Shown: positions 46,955 through 56,017 of the stretch, one piece after another
How positions within the stretch are numbered: position 1 is the first letter of the stretch
Layout: each line of letters begins with the position of its first letter
NCBI RefSeq assembly: GCF_001425045.1
Contig: NZ_LMDJ01000023.1
Location: 509,420 to 573,419 of the forward strand
DNA: 64,000 bases
Direction of reading: 5' to 3'
Origin: Massilia sp. Root351
GTDB taxonomy: Bacteria > Pseudomonadota > Gammaproteobacteria > Burkholderiales > Burkholderiaceae_D
Program-made: the position numbers and the translations under genes
The notes under the pieces: model-generated
What the model was told of the DNA's origin: nothing
The model's database searches: none
Seen by the model: only the letters and a program-made list of their open reading frames with translations

Positions 46955-48223
46955 TTAATTTTCACCAGAAGCTTTTGGGCTTTCCTGATAAATCAGCAAT
47001 GGCTTGGCGCCGCTGGTGATCGTATTTTCATCAATCACCACTTTGCTCACATTCTGCTCATTCGGCAGCTCGTACATCACGTCGAGCAGCGCATGTTCCA
47101 GGATGGAGCGCAGGCCGCGCGCGCCGGTCTTGCGGGCCAGCGCCTTCTTGGCGATGGCGTGCAAGGCGGCCGGGCGGATTTCCAGTTCCGAGCCTTCCAT
47201 GTCCAGCAGCTTGGAATACTGCTTGACCAGCGCGTTCTTCGGCTCCACCAGGATCTGGATCAGCGCCTCTTCGGTCAGTTCGGCCAGCGTGGCCACCACC
47301 GGCAGACGGCCCACCAGTTCGGGGATCAGGCCGAACTTGATCAGGTCTTCCGGTTCCGCTTCCATCAGGATCTCGGAGGCAGCGCGCTGCTCCTTGCTCT
47401 TGACGGTGGCCGAGAAGCCGATGCCGCTCTTCTCCGAACGGTTGGAGATGATCTTGGCCAGGCCGTCGAAGGCGCCGCCGCAGATGAACATGATGTTGGT
47501 GGTGTCGATCTGCACGAAGTCCTGGTTCGGATGCTTGCGCCCGCCCTGCGGCGGCACCGAGGCCATGGTGCCTTCGATCAGTTTCAGCAGCGCCTGCTGC
47601 ACGCCCTCGCCCGACACGTCGCGGGTGATGGACGGGTTGTCCGACTTGCGCGAGATCTTGTCGATCTCGTCGATGTAGACGATGCCGCGCTGGGCTTTTT
47701 CCACATCGTAGTTGCAGCTCTGCAGCAGCTTCTGGATGATGTTCTCGACGTCTTCGCCCACGTAGCCGGCCTCGGTCAAGGTGGTGGCGTCGGCGATCAC
47801 GAATGGCACGTTGAGCATGCGGGCCAGGGTCTGGGCCAGCAGGGTCTTGCCGGAGCCGGTCGGGCCGACCAGCAGGATGTTGCTCTTGGCCAGCTCGATG
47901 TCATCCTTCTTGCCCAAGTGCTTCAGCCGCTTGTAGTGGTTGTACACGGCCACCGACAGGATGCGCTTGGCGGTCTGCTGGCCGATGACGTACTGGTCCA
48001 GCAGTTCCTTGATTTCGTGCGGGGTCGGCAGGTCCGACTTGGCGCCGGTGACCGACTCGATGCTCGACGTCTCGTCACGGATGATGTCGTTGCACAAGTC
48101 GATGCACTCGTCGCAGATGAAGACGGACGGACCGGCGATCAGCTTCTTGACCTCGTGCTGGCTCTTGCCGCAGAACGAGCAGTAGAGGAGTTTTTCGCCG
48201 CTGGAGGATTTTTTCTCGGACAT
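46955..48223 (-). CDS. clpX: ATP-dependent Clp protease ATPase subunit ClpX
   Basis: A 422-residue unfoldase. The N-terminal zinc domain has CSFCGKSQHEV and CDECIDLC; Walker A GPTGSGKTLLAQTLA and Walker B IVYIDEIDKI follow. The ClpP-docking loop GIGF is kept in KSGIGFSATV, and the C-terminal small domain is complete. Separated from clpP by 170 bases that contain a clpP terminator, so it probably has its own promoter as well as any read-through. Confidence 0.97.
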   Translation of the reverse strand: MSEKKSSSGEKLLYCSFCGKSQHEVKKLIAGPSVFICDECIDLCNDIIRDETSSIESVTGAKSDLPTPHEIKELLDQYVIGQQTAKRILSVAVYNHYKRLKHLGKKDDIELAKSNILLVGPTGSGKTLLAQTLARMLNVPFVIADATTLTEAGYVGEDVENIIQKLLQSCNYDVEKAQRGIVYIDEIDKISRKSDNPSITRDVSGEGVQQALLKLIEGTMASVPPQGGRKHPNQDFVQIDTTNIMFICGGAFDGLAKIISNRSEKSGIGFSATVKSKEQRAASEILMEAEPEDLIKFGLIPELVGRLPVVATLAELTEEALIQILVEPKNALVKQYSKLLDMEGSELEIRPAALHAIAKKALARKTGARGLRSILEHALLDVMYELPNEQNVSKVVIDENTITSGAKPLLIYQESPKASGEN

Positions 48224-48326
48224 GGGACTTGTTTAAGTAGTTGCAAGATTGGTGCTGCGTACACCTTGCAGGTTTTGCCCTGGGCAAAACGTGCGACAGC
48301 GTACATAGCACATGCTACCTGAAATA

Positions 48327-48370
48327 AAAAAGAAACGCCCGGAACGTTGTAGCGTCCGGGCGTCTTTTTT
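48327..48370 (-). terminator. Terminator of clpP (both strands T-rich)
   Basis: A 9-bp stem ACGCCCGGA/TCCGGGCGT with an 11-base loop, flanked by T-runs on both strands; on the minus strand it ends TTTCTTTTTTATTTC. It is 24 bases after the clpP stop. Confidence 0.85.
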
Positions 48371-48393
48371 CAGTTCTCAGCGCTGAGGACGCA

Positions 48394-49014
48394 TTAGCCG
48401 CGGCTGGTCAACACTTTGTCGATCAGGCCGTATTCGGTGGCCTCTTCGGCGGACAGGAAACGATCGCGGTCGGTATCCTTGGCGATCTGCTCCACCGTCT
48501 GGCCGGTGCGTTCGGCCATGATCGAGTTCAGGCGATGGCGCAGGTACAGGATTTCCTTGGCCTGGATTTCGATGTCCGACGCCATGCCCTGCGAGCCGCC
48601 CGAAGGCTGGTGAATCATGATGCGCGAGTTCGGCAGCGAGAAGCGCTTGCCCTTCGCGCCCGCCGCCAGCAGGAAAGCGCCCATCGACGCTGCCATGCCG
48701 GTGCACAGGGTGGAGACGTCCGGCTTGATAAACTGCATCGTGTCGAAAATCGCCAGGCCGGCCGAAACCGAACCACCAGGAGAGTTGATGTAGAGCGAGA
48801 TATCCTTGTCCGGATTTTCGCTCTCCAGGAACAGCAGCTGGGCCACGATCAGATTGGCCATCTGGTCATTGACGGGGCCCACCATGAAGATCACACGCTC
48901 CTTCAACAGGCGCGAATAGATGTCATAGGAGCGCTCGCCACGGCCGCTTTGTTCAATCACCATCGGCACCAGGCCGAGCATTTCAGTGTCGAGTGCCGGA
49001 TTACGGTTCATCAT
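48394..49014 (-). CDS. clpP: ATP-dependent Clp protease proteolytic subunit ClpP
   Basis: A 206-residue serine protease subunit. Catalytic Ser in CTGMAASMGAFLL, His in RIMIHQPSGG, Asp in the DTDRDRFLSAEEATEYG region. Start ATG 49014 has AAGGA 7 bases upstream; a second ATG follows at once. Only 37 bases separate it from tig, so the two are probably co-transcribed. Confidence 0.97.
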   Translation of the reverse strand: MMNRNPALDTEMLGLVPMVIEQSGRGERSYDIYSRLLKERVIFMVGPVNDQMANLIVAQLLFLESENPDKDISLYINSPGGSVSAGLAIFDTMQFIKPDVSTLCTGMAASMGAFLLAAGAKGKRFSLPNSRIMIHQPSGGSQGMASDIEIQAKEILYLRHRLNSIMAERTGQTVEQIAKDTDRDRFLSAEEATEYGLIDKVLTSRG

Positions 49015-49051
49015 GCATTGTTCCTTGTGATGCAGCTTCTCTGAAGCTGGA

Positions 49052-50392
49052 TTACGCTTGCGCGTTGCTTCCCATCAGCTCGTCGAAGGCAACAGCTTTC
49101 GACGTGGTTTTCGACAGGCCCAGAACGAAGTTAACGACGTTTTCTTCCAATACAAGGGCTTCGACTTCAGCCAGGCGGCGACGGTCGCTGTAGTAGTACT
49201 TCAGCACTTCGCGCGGGTCTTCGTAGCTTTGGGCGAAGTCTTCCACTTGCGCCTTGACCTGCTCAGGCAGCGCTTGCAGCTTGTTTTCGTTGACCAGCTG
49301 CGACAGGATCAGGCCCAGGCGCACGCGGCGCTCGGCCTTGTCGGCGAACAGTTCCGGTGGGAACGGCACGTCCTTGACGTTCATGCCGCGCTGCGCCATG
49401 TCCTGGCGCGTCATTTCAGCCAGGCGCTCGGTGTCCTGGGCGATCAGGGCTTGCGGCACGTCCAGGGTGGCGGTCTTGACCAGCGCATCCATCACGGCTT
49501 CCTTGTTGCGTGCTTTCACACGGCCGGTCACTTCGCGTTCCAGGTTGACCTTGATGTCTTCGCGCATTTTGGCCAGGTCGCCGTCGGCGACGCCCAGCGA
49601 TTTGGCAAATTCAGCGTCGACTTCCGGCAGGTGCGCCCATTCCAGCTTTTTCAGCGTGATGGTGAACTGGGCGGTCTTGCCGGCCACGTCCTTGCCATGG
49701 TAGTCCTCTGGGAAAGCCAGGTCGAAGGTCTTGGCTTCGCCCACTTTCAGGCCCACGGTGGCGGCTTCGAACTCCGGCAGCATGCGGCCTTCGCCCAGCA
49801 CGAATGCGTAGTCTTCAGCTTTGCCGCCGGGGAACTCAACGCCGTCGATCGAGCCGACGAAGTCCACGGTCACGCGGTCGCCGTTGGCGGCGATCGGCGC
49901 ACCGCCGTCGCCGTGTTCACCGGCTTCACCCTTGGTGTGGAAGTGCACCCGCTGCTTGCGCAGGATTTCGATGGTCTTGTCGATTTCCGCGTCCGACACG
50001 TCGGCTTTCACGGTTTCGATTTCAACGGTGGACAGGTCGCCGATGACGACTTCCGGATACACTTCGAACGTTGCGTCGAAGGTCAGCTGGCCTTCTGGTG
50101 CGTCGTTCTTTGGTTCGATGCGCGGATAGCCAGCTACGCGCAGTTCGGCGGCGTTGGCGGCGTCATTGAAGGCGCGGCCGACTTTATCGTTCAGCACTTC
50201 GGTCTCGATCTGATAACCGTATTGTGCCGCGACCATTTTCATGGGCACTTTGCCAGGACGGAAGCCTGGTGCCTTAGCCGATTTGGCTTGCACTTTCAGG
50301 CGCTTCTCAACTTCCGAGCGGACTTCGCTCAGGGGGAAGGAGATCGTGATACGACGTTCGAGTTTGCCCAGGGTTTCGACTGCAGTTGCCAT
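49052..50392 (-). CDS. tig: Trigger factor
   Basis: A 446-residue ribosome-associated chaperone and prolyl isomerase. I start at ATG 50392 (ATAVETLGKLERRITISFPL). The ribosome-binding loop GFRPGKVPMKMV is present, then the FKBP domain around VDFVGSIDGVEFPGGKAEDY, and the C-terminal chaperone arms with EVLKYYYSDRRRLAEVEALV. No strong ribosome site precedes the ATG. The tRNA-Leu gene lies 33 bases upstream. Confidence 0.96.
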   Translation of the reverse strand: MATAVETLGKLERRITISFPLSEVRSEVEKRLKVQAKSAKAPGFRPGKVPMKMVAAQYGYQIETEVLNDKVGRAFNDAANAAELRVAGYPRIEPKNDAPEGQLTFDATFEVYPEVVIGDLSTVEIETVKADVSDAEIDKTIEILRKQRVHFHTKGEAGEHGDGGAPIAANGDRVTVDFVGSIDGVEFPGGKAEDYAFVLGEGRMLPEFEAATVGLKVGEAKTFDLAFPEDYHGKDVAGKTAQFTITLKKLEWAHLPEVDAEFAKSLGVADGDLAKMREDIKVNLEREVTGRVKARNKEAVMDALVKTATLDVPQALIAQDTERLAEMTRQDMAQRGMNVKDVPFPPELFADKAERRVRLGLILSQLVNENKLQALPEQVKAQVEDFAQSYEDPREVLKYYYSDRRRLAEVEALVLEENVVNFVLGLSKTTSKAVAFDELMGSNAQA

Positions 50393-50425
50393 GTAAAAAT
50401 CGTCCAAAAAATATAAAGAATACTG

Positions 50426-50512
50426 TGGTGCGAGGAGGGGGACTCGAACCCCCACACCATTGCTGGCGTCAGGACCTAAACCTGGTGCGTCTACCAATTT
50501 CGCCATCCTCGC
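50426..50512 (-). tRNA. tRNA-Leu (TAG)
   Basis: 87 bases with encoded CCA and a long variable arm. Acceptor GCGAGGA/TCCTCGC, D-arm GCGAAATTGGTAGACGC, anticodon TAG in GTTTAGGTC, T-arm GGGGGTTCGAGTCCCCC. It sits directly upstream of tig, so it may share a transcript with it. Confidence 0.97.
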
Positions 50513-50532
50513 GGCGTATTTGTACAAAAGCA

Positions 50533-50580
50533 AAGGGCGGCCCGTTTTCAATTGAGGTCCATTGAAAACGGCTCGCCCTT
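50533..50580. repeat. Long inverted repeat upstream of tRNA-Leu
   Basis: Inner arms CCGTTTTCAAT (50542-50552) and ATTGAAAACGG (50561-50571) plus outer arms AAGGGCG (50533-50539) and CGCCCTT (50574-50580), with a small internal bulge and an 8-base loop. No clear T-run follows on either strand. It lies between the efflux operon end and the tRNA-Leu promoter. Confidence 0.6.
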
Positions 50581-50715
50581 ACCCCGCCGCAGCAGGGGCT
50601 TTCAACTTCAACGCGGTATTTTACTGTTTTTTTCAGAGTACGGAAGGGTTTTTTAACCTAAACACAACGTTATAAGTGTAATGCCTTGATTCCTCTGCAA
50701 TTTCAGCTTCCCGCG

Positions 50716-53700
50716 TCAGGTTTGCACCGGCTTTTTGACCCTGAACCAGGCCGCGTACAGGGCCGGCAGGAACAGCAACGTCAGTGCCGTGGCCAATATC
50801 AGGCCACCCATGATGGCTACCGCCATCGGCCCCCAGAATACCGAGCGCGACAACGGTATCATCGCCAGCGCGGCGGCGGCCGCCGTCAGGATGATGGGGC
50901 GGCAGCGCCGCACCGCCGACTCCACGATGGCGTCCCACGGCGCCGCCCCGCCCTTGATGTCCTGTTCGATCTGGTCGACCAGGATCACCGAATTGCGGAT
51001 GATCATGCCGAACAGCGCGATGATGCCCAGGTTGGCCACGAAGCCCAGCGGACGGCCCAGCAGCAGCAAGGCCGCAGCCGCGCCGGCCACGCCCAGCGGC
51101 CCGGTGAGGAACACCAGCAGCGCGCGCGAGAAGCTGTGCAGCTGCAGCATCAGCAAGGTGAAGATGATGAAGATCGCCAGCGGCAGGTTGGCCGAGATCG
51201 ACGCTTCCGCCTCGCTGCTGTCGGACGCGGCGCCCTTGACGTCGATGCGGTAGCCGGCCGGCAGGTTCTTGCGCAGCTCGCCCAGCTTGGGGTCGATCTG
51301 GCCGGTGACGGTCGGGCCCTGGATGCCCTCGGCCACGTCCGACTGCACCGTGATGGCCCACTCGCGTCCTTCGCGCCACACCACGCCCGGCTCCCACACG
51401 AAATGCACGCGCGCTAGCTGGCCGATGGTGACGGACCTGCCGTTGGCGGTCGGGATATTGGTGTCGTTCAGGCGCGAGATGGTGTTGCGCTCCTCGAGCG
51501 GCTGGCGCACCTGGATGTCGATCAGCTTGATGCCGTCCCTGAACTGGCCCACCGTGGTGCCGGACAGGATGGTGTTCGCCGCGCGCATCACCGTTTGCGA
51601 TGTGACGCCCAGCGCGCGCATCTTGTCCTGGTCCAGGTCCATGCGCAGCACTTTCACGGATTCGTTCCAGTTGTCGTTGACGCCCAGCGTGTTCGGATTG
51701 GCGCGCATGATGTCCTTCACCTGGTCGGCGATGATGCGCACCTTCTCCACTTCGCCGCCGATCACGCGGAACTGCACCGGATACGGCACCGGCGGACCGT
51801 TCGGCAACAGCTTGACGCGGCCGCGCACCTCGGGGAAGTCCTCCTTGAATACCTTGGTGATCTTCTGGCGCAGCGCTTCGCGGGTTTTCAGGTCTTTCGG
51901 CAGCACCACGAACTGCGACACGTTCGTCTGCGGGAAAATCTGGTCCAGCGGCAGGTAGAAGCGCGGGCTGCCGGTGCCCACATAGCTGGTAACGCTGACT
52001 ACGCCCTCCTGTTTTTGCATGAACGCTTCGAACTTCTTCACCTGCTTCTCGTTGGCGGCGAACGAAGTCCCTTCCGGCATCCAGATTTCCACCATCAGTT
52101 CGGGGCGGCTCGAATCCGGGAAGAACTGCTTTTCGATAAATCCGAAGCCATACACGCCGAGGAAGAAGATGGCCAGCGTGGCGCCGATGGTGGTCTTGCG
52201 CCACTCCACGCACCAGTTCACCACCGAGCGGAACTTGCGGTAGCCGGGCGTATCGAACAGCTCGTGGTGCCCGTCGCTGTGCGGCTGCACCCTCAGCAGC
52301 AAGTAGCCGATGTAGGGCGTGAAGATCACCGCCACGAACCACGAAATGATCAGCGCCAGCGCGTTCACCGAGAACAGCGTGAAGGTGTATTCGCCGGCCG
52401 CCGACTTGGCCAGGCCGATCGGCAGGAAGCCGGCCACCGTGATCAGCGTGCCGGTCAGCATCGGCAGCGCGGTGGAGGTGTAGGCGAAGGTGGCGGCGTC
52501 GAAGCGCGAGAAGCCCTCCTCCATTTTGCGCACCATCATTTCCACCGCGATGATGGCGTCGTCGACCAGCAAGCCGAGGGCGATGATCAGCGCGCCCAGC
52601 GAAATCTTGTGCAGGTCGATCGACAGCATGCGCATGAACAGGAAGGTCACCGCCAGCACCAGCGGAATGGTCAGCGCCACCACCAGGCCGGGACGCGCGT
52701 CCAGGCGGAACTTGGGCTTGGTATGCATGCCGAGCGCCACGAAGCTCACCGCCAGCACAATCAGCACCGCCTCGATCAGCGTGTTGACGAATTCGCCCAC
52801 CGAGGCCTTCACGGCGCTCGGCTGGTTCGAGACGCGCTCGAGCTCGATACCGACCGGCAGCTTGGCCTTCATTTCGGCCACGGCCTTCTCCATGCTCTCG
52901 CCCATCTTGATAATGTTGCCGCCCTTCTGCATCGACACGCCCAGGCCGATCACTTCCTTGCCGTTGAAGCGCATCTTCTCCAGCGGCGGATCCTCGTACT
53001 CGCGCTTGATGGTGGCGAAGTCGCCCAGGCGGAAGGTGGTGCCGTTGGCGCGCAGCTCCAGCTCCTCCAGGTCCTTGACGGTCTTCAGGGCGCCGGTCAC
53101 GCGCACCTGCAGGTTGTCGGTCGGCGTCACCAGCACGCCGGTGGACTCCACGTTGTTCTGCGTGGCGATCTGGTTGACGATGGCCTCGAACGGGATGCCC
53201 AGCTGGGCAAACTTCTTGTGCGAGAACTCGATATTGATCTTCTCGTCCTGCACGCCGAACAGCTCGACCTTGGACACCTGCGACACGCCCAGCAGCTGCT
53301 GGCGCGCGAAGTCCGCGTAGTCCTTCATTTCGGCGTAGGTGAAGCCGTCGCCCGACAGCGCGAAAATGGAACCGTAGGTGTCGCCGAATTCGTCGTTGAA
53401 GAACGGGCCCTGCACGCCTTGCGGCAAGGTGCCCTTGATGTCGCCGATCTTCTTGCGCACCTGGTACCAGGACTCGGCCGTCTCGCCTGGCGGCGCCGAC
53501 TCGCGCAGCTCGACCAGGATCAGCGTTTCGCCCGGCTTGGAATAGCTGCTGATCTCATTGACATGCGGCGTTTCCTGCAGCTTCTTTTCCAGCTTGTCCG
53601 TGACCTGCTCGGCCATCTGCAGCGCGGTGGCGCCCGGCCAGAAGGCCCGCACCACCATCACGCGGAAGGTAAAGGGAGGGTCTTCATCCTGTCCCAGGTT

Positions 53701-53802
53701 GGCGTAGGCCAGCATGCCGCCCAGCAGCAGCACCGCCATCAGGTAGCGCGTCAGCGGAATGTGTTCCAGCGCCCAGCGTGAGAGGTTGAAGCCGTCCTTC
53801 AT
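50716..53802 (-). CDS. RND-family multidrug efflux permease (AcrB type)
   Basis: A 1028-residue inner-membrane pump with the duplicated six-helix arrangement. Near the N-terminus are LTRYLMAVLLLGGMLAYANLGQ and a porter domain; the TM4 motif LGLLVDDAIIAVEMMVRKME carries the paired Asp used for proton transfer. The second half has KQFFPDSSRPELMVEIWMPEG and IALFGMIIRNSVILVDQIEQ. It overlaps the membrane-fusion gene by ATGA. No outer-membrane channel gene is present, so a TolC-like protein encoded elsewhere must complete the pump. Substrates unknown. It belongs to the drug/solvent branch, not the MMPL-like HpnN hopanoid exporter. Confidence 0.93.
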   Translation of the reverse strand: MKDGFNLSRWALEHIPLTRYLMAVLLLGGMLAYANLGQDEDPPFTFRVMVVRAFWPGATALQMAEQVTDKLEKKLQETPHVNEISSYSKPGETLILVELRESAPPGETAESWYQVRKKIGDIKGTLPQGVQGPFFNDEFGDTYGSIFALSGDGFTYAEMKDYADFARQQLLGVSQVSKVELFGVQDEKINIEFSHKKFAQLGIPFEAIVNQIATQNNVESTGVLVTPTDNLQVRVTGALKTVKDLEELELRANGTTFRLGDFATIKREYEDPPLEKMRFNGKEVIGLGVSMQKGGNIIKMGESMEKAVAEMKAKLPVGIELERVSNQPSAVKASVGEFVNTLIEAVLIVLAVSFVALGMHTKPKFRLDARPGLVVALTIPLVLAVTFLFMRMLSIDLHKISLGALIIALGLLVDDAIIAVEMMVRKMEEGFSRFDAATFAYTSTALPMLTGTLITVAGFLPIGLAKSAAGEYTFTLFSVNALALIISWFVAVIFTPYIGYLLLRVQPHSDGHHELFDTPGYRKFRSVVNWCVEWRKTTIGATLAIFFLGVYGFGFIEKQFFPDSSRPELMVEIWMPEGTSFAANEKQVKKFEAFMQKQEGVVSVTSYVGTGSPRFYLPLDQIFPQTNVSQFVVLPKDLKTREALRQKITKVFKEDFPEVRGRVKLLPNGPPVPYPVQFRVIGGEVEKVRIIADQVKDIMRANPNTLGVNDNWNESVKVLRMDLDQDKMRALGVTSQTVMRAANTILSGTTVGQFRDGIKLIDIQVRQPLEERNTISRLNDTNIPTANGRSVTIGQLARVHFVWEPGVVWREGREWAITVQSDVAEGIQGPTVTGQIDPKLGELRKNLPAGYRIDVKGAASDSSEAEASISANLPLAIFIIFTLLMLQLHSFSRALLVFLTGPLGVAGAAAALLLLGRPLGFVANLGIIALFGMIIRNSVILVDQIEQDIKGGAAPWDAIVESAVRRCRPIILTAAAAALAMIPLSRSVFWGPMAVAIMGGLILATALTLLFLPALYAAWFRVKKPVQT

Positions 53803-54944
53803 TTGGCGGCTCCGGCAGGGGCTTGGGCTGCGGCCGGCTTGGCCAGTTCCTCGCCGAGGATCTTGACCTTCTGGCCCGGCTTCAGCACGTTTACGCCCGC
53901 CGTGACGATGGTCTGGCCGGGCTTGACGCCCGACGCCAGCACGATATCGTTGCCGGCCACGCCGCCGGGCGTCACCGGCACCAGCTTGACTGCGCCGTTT
54001 TCAACCACCCACACCGAGGTGGTGGCTTTTTCATAATGCAGCGCCGTCAGCGGCACCTTGATTTGCGGCTGCGCGGTCCTGGAGGCGAACTCCACCACCG
54101 CCGTCATGCCCAGCCTGGCTTCGGCCAGGCTCTCGGGTATGGTCACCTTGACCGTATAAGTACGGGTGGCCGGGTCGGCCGCCGGCGAAATCTCGCGGAT
54201 CTTGCCGGGCACCGTATGCTGCGGGTTGGCCCACAGCCGCACGCGCACGTCCGAAATGGACTTCAGCGCATCGACCTTGTCCTCCGGGATGCCGATGACG
54301 ACTTCCTTGTCGCCGTCCTTGGCCACGCGCACCACCGGCGTGCCGGCCGCCACCACCTGGCCCGCTTCGGCGTCGACCGCCGTCACCACGCCGTCGATGT
54401 CGGCCACCAGCGCCGAATAGCCGGCCTGGTTGGACTGCGAACGGTACGCCGCCTGGGCCGCGTCCACATTCGCCTGGGCTGCCTTGTAGGCCGAGTCCTT
54501 GCTGTCCAGGATAGTCTGGGCGACGAAGTTCTGCGCCTTCAGGTCCTGGTAACGCTTCAGTTCCGCCTTGGCGAAGTCGCGCGAGGTTTCCGCCGCCCGC
54601 AGCGAGGCCAGCGCCTGCGCCTGCGACAGTTTCAGGTCCTGCGGGTCCAGCTGCATCAGCTGCTGCCCCTTCTTCACCACCGAGCCCACGTCCACGCTGC
54701 GCTTGACGATCTTGCCCGGCACGCGGAAGCCCAGGCGCGACTCGACGCGCGCCCGCACCTCGCCGGAGAACTCGGCGTCCACGCCGATCTCGCTGCTTTG
54801 CAGCACAATCGCGCGCACCGGGCGGATATCTTCGGTCTTCTCGGCTTTCTTGCCGCAGCCGGCCAACAGCACGGCTGCAGCGGCGGCGCCGCAGAGTGTG
54901 GCGGCGAAGGCGGGGGAAGGACGCGGTTTTTTCAGGGAGTACAC
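53799..54944 (-). CDS. RND efflux membrane-fusion lipoprotein
   Basis: A 381-residue periplasmic adaptor. GTG start with AGGA 7 bases upstream. Lipoprotein signal with lipobox LLAGC (Cys30). Then the barrel-sandwich half-motif GFRVPGKIVKRSVDVGSVVKKG, a coiled-coil hairpin about 95-165, the second half VVTAVDAEAGQVVAAGTPVV, and the beta-barrel/proximal domain. It bridges the permease and an outer-membrane channel. Start-to-start divergence from hpnC leaves a short, repeat-rich control region. Confidence 0.93.
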   Translation of the reverse strand: MYSLKKPRPSPAFAATLCGAAAAAVLLAGCGKKAEKTEDIRPVRAIVLQSSEIGVDAEFSGEVRARVESRLGFRVPGKIVKRSVDVGSVVKKGQQLMQLDPQDLKLSQAQALASLRAAETSRDFAKAELKRYQDLKAQNFVAQTILDSKDSAYKAAQANVDAAQAAYRSQSNQAGYSALVADIDGVVTAVDAEAGQVVAAGTPVVRVAKDGDKEVVIGIPEDKVDALKSISDVRVRLWANPQHTVPGKIREISPAADPATRTYTVKVTIPESLAEARLGMTAVVEFASRTAQPQIKVPLTALHYEKATTSVWVVENGAVKLVPVTPGGVAGNDIVLASGVKPGQTIVTAGVNVLKPGQKVKILGEELAKPAAAQAPAGAAK

Positions 54945-55019
54945 ATTAATTCCTTTACTATGCGGGCTGCTTTGGATTGCGGCGATAGCACTTTGCCACT
55001 ATGATGGTTCCGGCCAGAA

Positions 55020-55093
55020 AGTAAATGACTTTCCGTTAATTAAAAATTATAAGCCGTGACACACTCTTTGCAAATGACTTTTGCGTCATTTAC
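55020..55093. promoter_or_regulatory. GTAAATGAC operator-like repeats between efflux and hpn operons
   Basis: GTAAATGAC at 55021-55029 has an exact inverted copy, GTCATTTAC, at 55085-55093. A third AAATGAC at 55072-55078 forms a tight palindrome with the latter (7-bp arms, 6-base spacer, 20 bases overall). The leftmost copy overlaps a putative minus-strand -35 (TTTACT, 55025-55020), 16 bases from CATAGT (55003-54998) ahead of the efflux operon. The arrangement fits a TetR/MarR-type repressor; none is encoded in the window. Confidence 0.5.
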
Positions 55094-55107
55094 TTGAATA
55101 CCCCTAT

Positions 55108-55983
55108 ATGTCTGTAGACCATTACGAGAATTTCCCTGTCGCTTCCGTCCTCATGCCGCGCCGCCTGGTGCCGGCGGTGGAAGCCATTTACGCCTTTGCC
55201 CGCAGTGCCGACGACCTGGCCGACGAGGGCGACGCCACGCCCGAGCAGCGCCTGGCCGCCCTCGCCGCCTATGAGCAGGCGCTGGACCGCATTGCCGCCG
55301 GCGGGGAGGCGCAATCCGGCCTGGACCCGATGTTCCTGCGCCTGGCCGGCGTCATCGCGCAATACGACTTGCCGCTGCAGCCCTTCCGCGACCTGCTGTC
55401 CGCCTTCAAACAGGACGTGACGGTCACGCGCTACGCCAGCTACGGCGCGCTGCTGGACTACTGCGCGCGCTCGGCCAACCCGGTTGGCCTGCTGATGCTG
55501 TCGCTGTACGGCCAGGCCGACGAACAAAACGTGCGCGACTCCGACGCCATTTGTTCAGCATTACAGATTATCAATTTTTTACAAGACGTGGCGATCGATC
55601 TGCAGAAGGAGCGCATCTACCTGCCGATGGAAGACCTGGCGCGCTTTGCCGTGTCCCCGGCGGCGCTGGACCATCCGGGCGGCACGGCCAAGTGGCGCAC
55701 CCTGATGAAGTTCGAGGTGGCCCGCGCGCGCGCGCTGATGCTGAGCGGCGCGCCGCTGGCGGTGCGCCTGCGCGGGCGCATCGGCCTTGAGCTGCGCATG
55801 GTGGTGCAAGGCGGCCTGCGCATCCTGGAGTCGATCGAGGAAGTCGAGTACGACGTCTTCCGCCGCCGCCCGAAACTGACCCGCAAGGACTGGATGAAGG
55901 TGATCTGGCGTGGCCTGCGGATGAAAGCGCGGATGAAACGCGCCATGAAAAGCCCCTCCGGCGCGGCGCTTCCCTTAGAATAG
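55108..55983 (+). CDS. hpnC: Squalene biosynthesis protein HpnC (hydroxysqualene synthase)
   Basis: A 291-residue trans-isoprenyl diphosphate synthase-fold protein. Start ATG 55108 (SVDHYENFPVASVLMPRR) matches the family start; the in-frame TTG at 55081 lies inside the operator. First Asp-rich motif FARSADDLADEGD; second motif QDVAIDLQKERIYLP. In the HpnCDE route it converts presqualene diphosphate to hydroxysqualene. The 3' end carries a Lys/Arg-rich tail. No strong ribosome site is seen. First gene of hpnCDE. Confidence 0.93.
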   Translation: MSVDHYENFPVASVLMPRRLVPAVEAIYAFARSADDLADEGDATPEQRLAALAAYEQALDRIAAGGEAQSGLDPMFLRLAGVIAQYDLPLQPFRDLLSAFKQDVTVTRYASYGALLDYCARSANPVGLLMLSLYGQADEQNVRDSDAICSALQIINFLQDVAIDLQKERIYLPMEDLARFAVSPAALDHPGGTAKWRTLMKFEVARARALMLSGAPLAVRLRGRIGLELRMVVQGGLRILESIEEVEYDVFRRRPKLTRKDWMKVIWRGLRMKARMKRAMKSPSGAALPLE

Positions 55984-56017
55984 CGGCTTCGATCGCCTCA
56001 CCCTTGCTTTTTTGACC

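Noticed and set aside
50633..52342. Minus-strand open frame in another phase inside the RND permease gene
   Set aside because: Its composition (Arg/Gly/Ala/His-rich) is that of an out-of-phase translation; the in-phase permease is continuous and complete.
50716..54944. Hopanoid exporter HpnN linked to hpnCDE
   Set aside because: The pump is an AcrB-type RND permease with a lipoprotein adaptor on the other strand; HpnN is a different, MMPL-like family and is not preceded by an adaptor.
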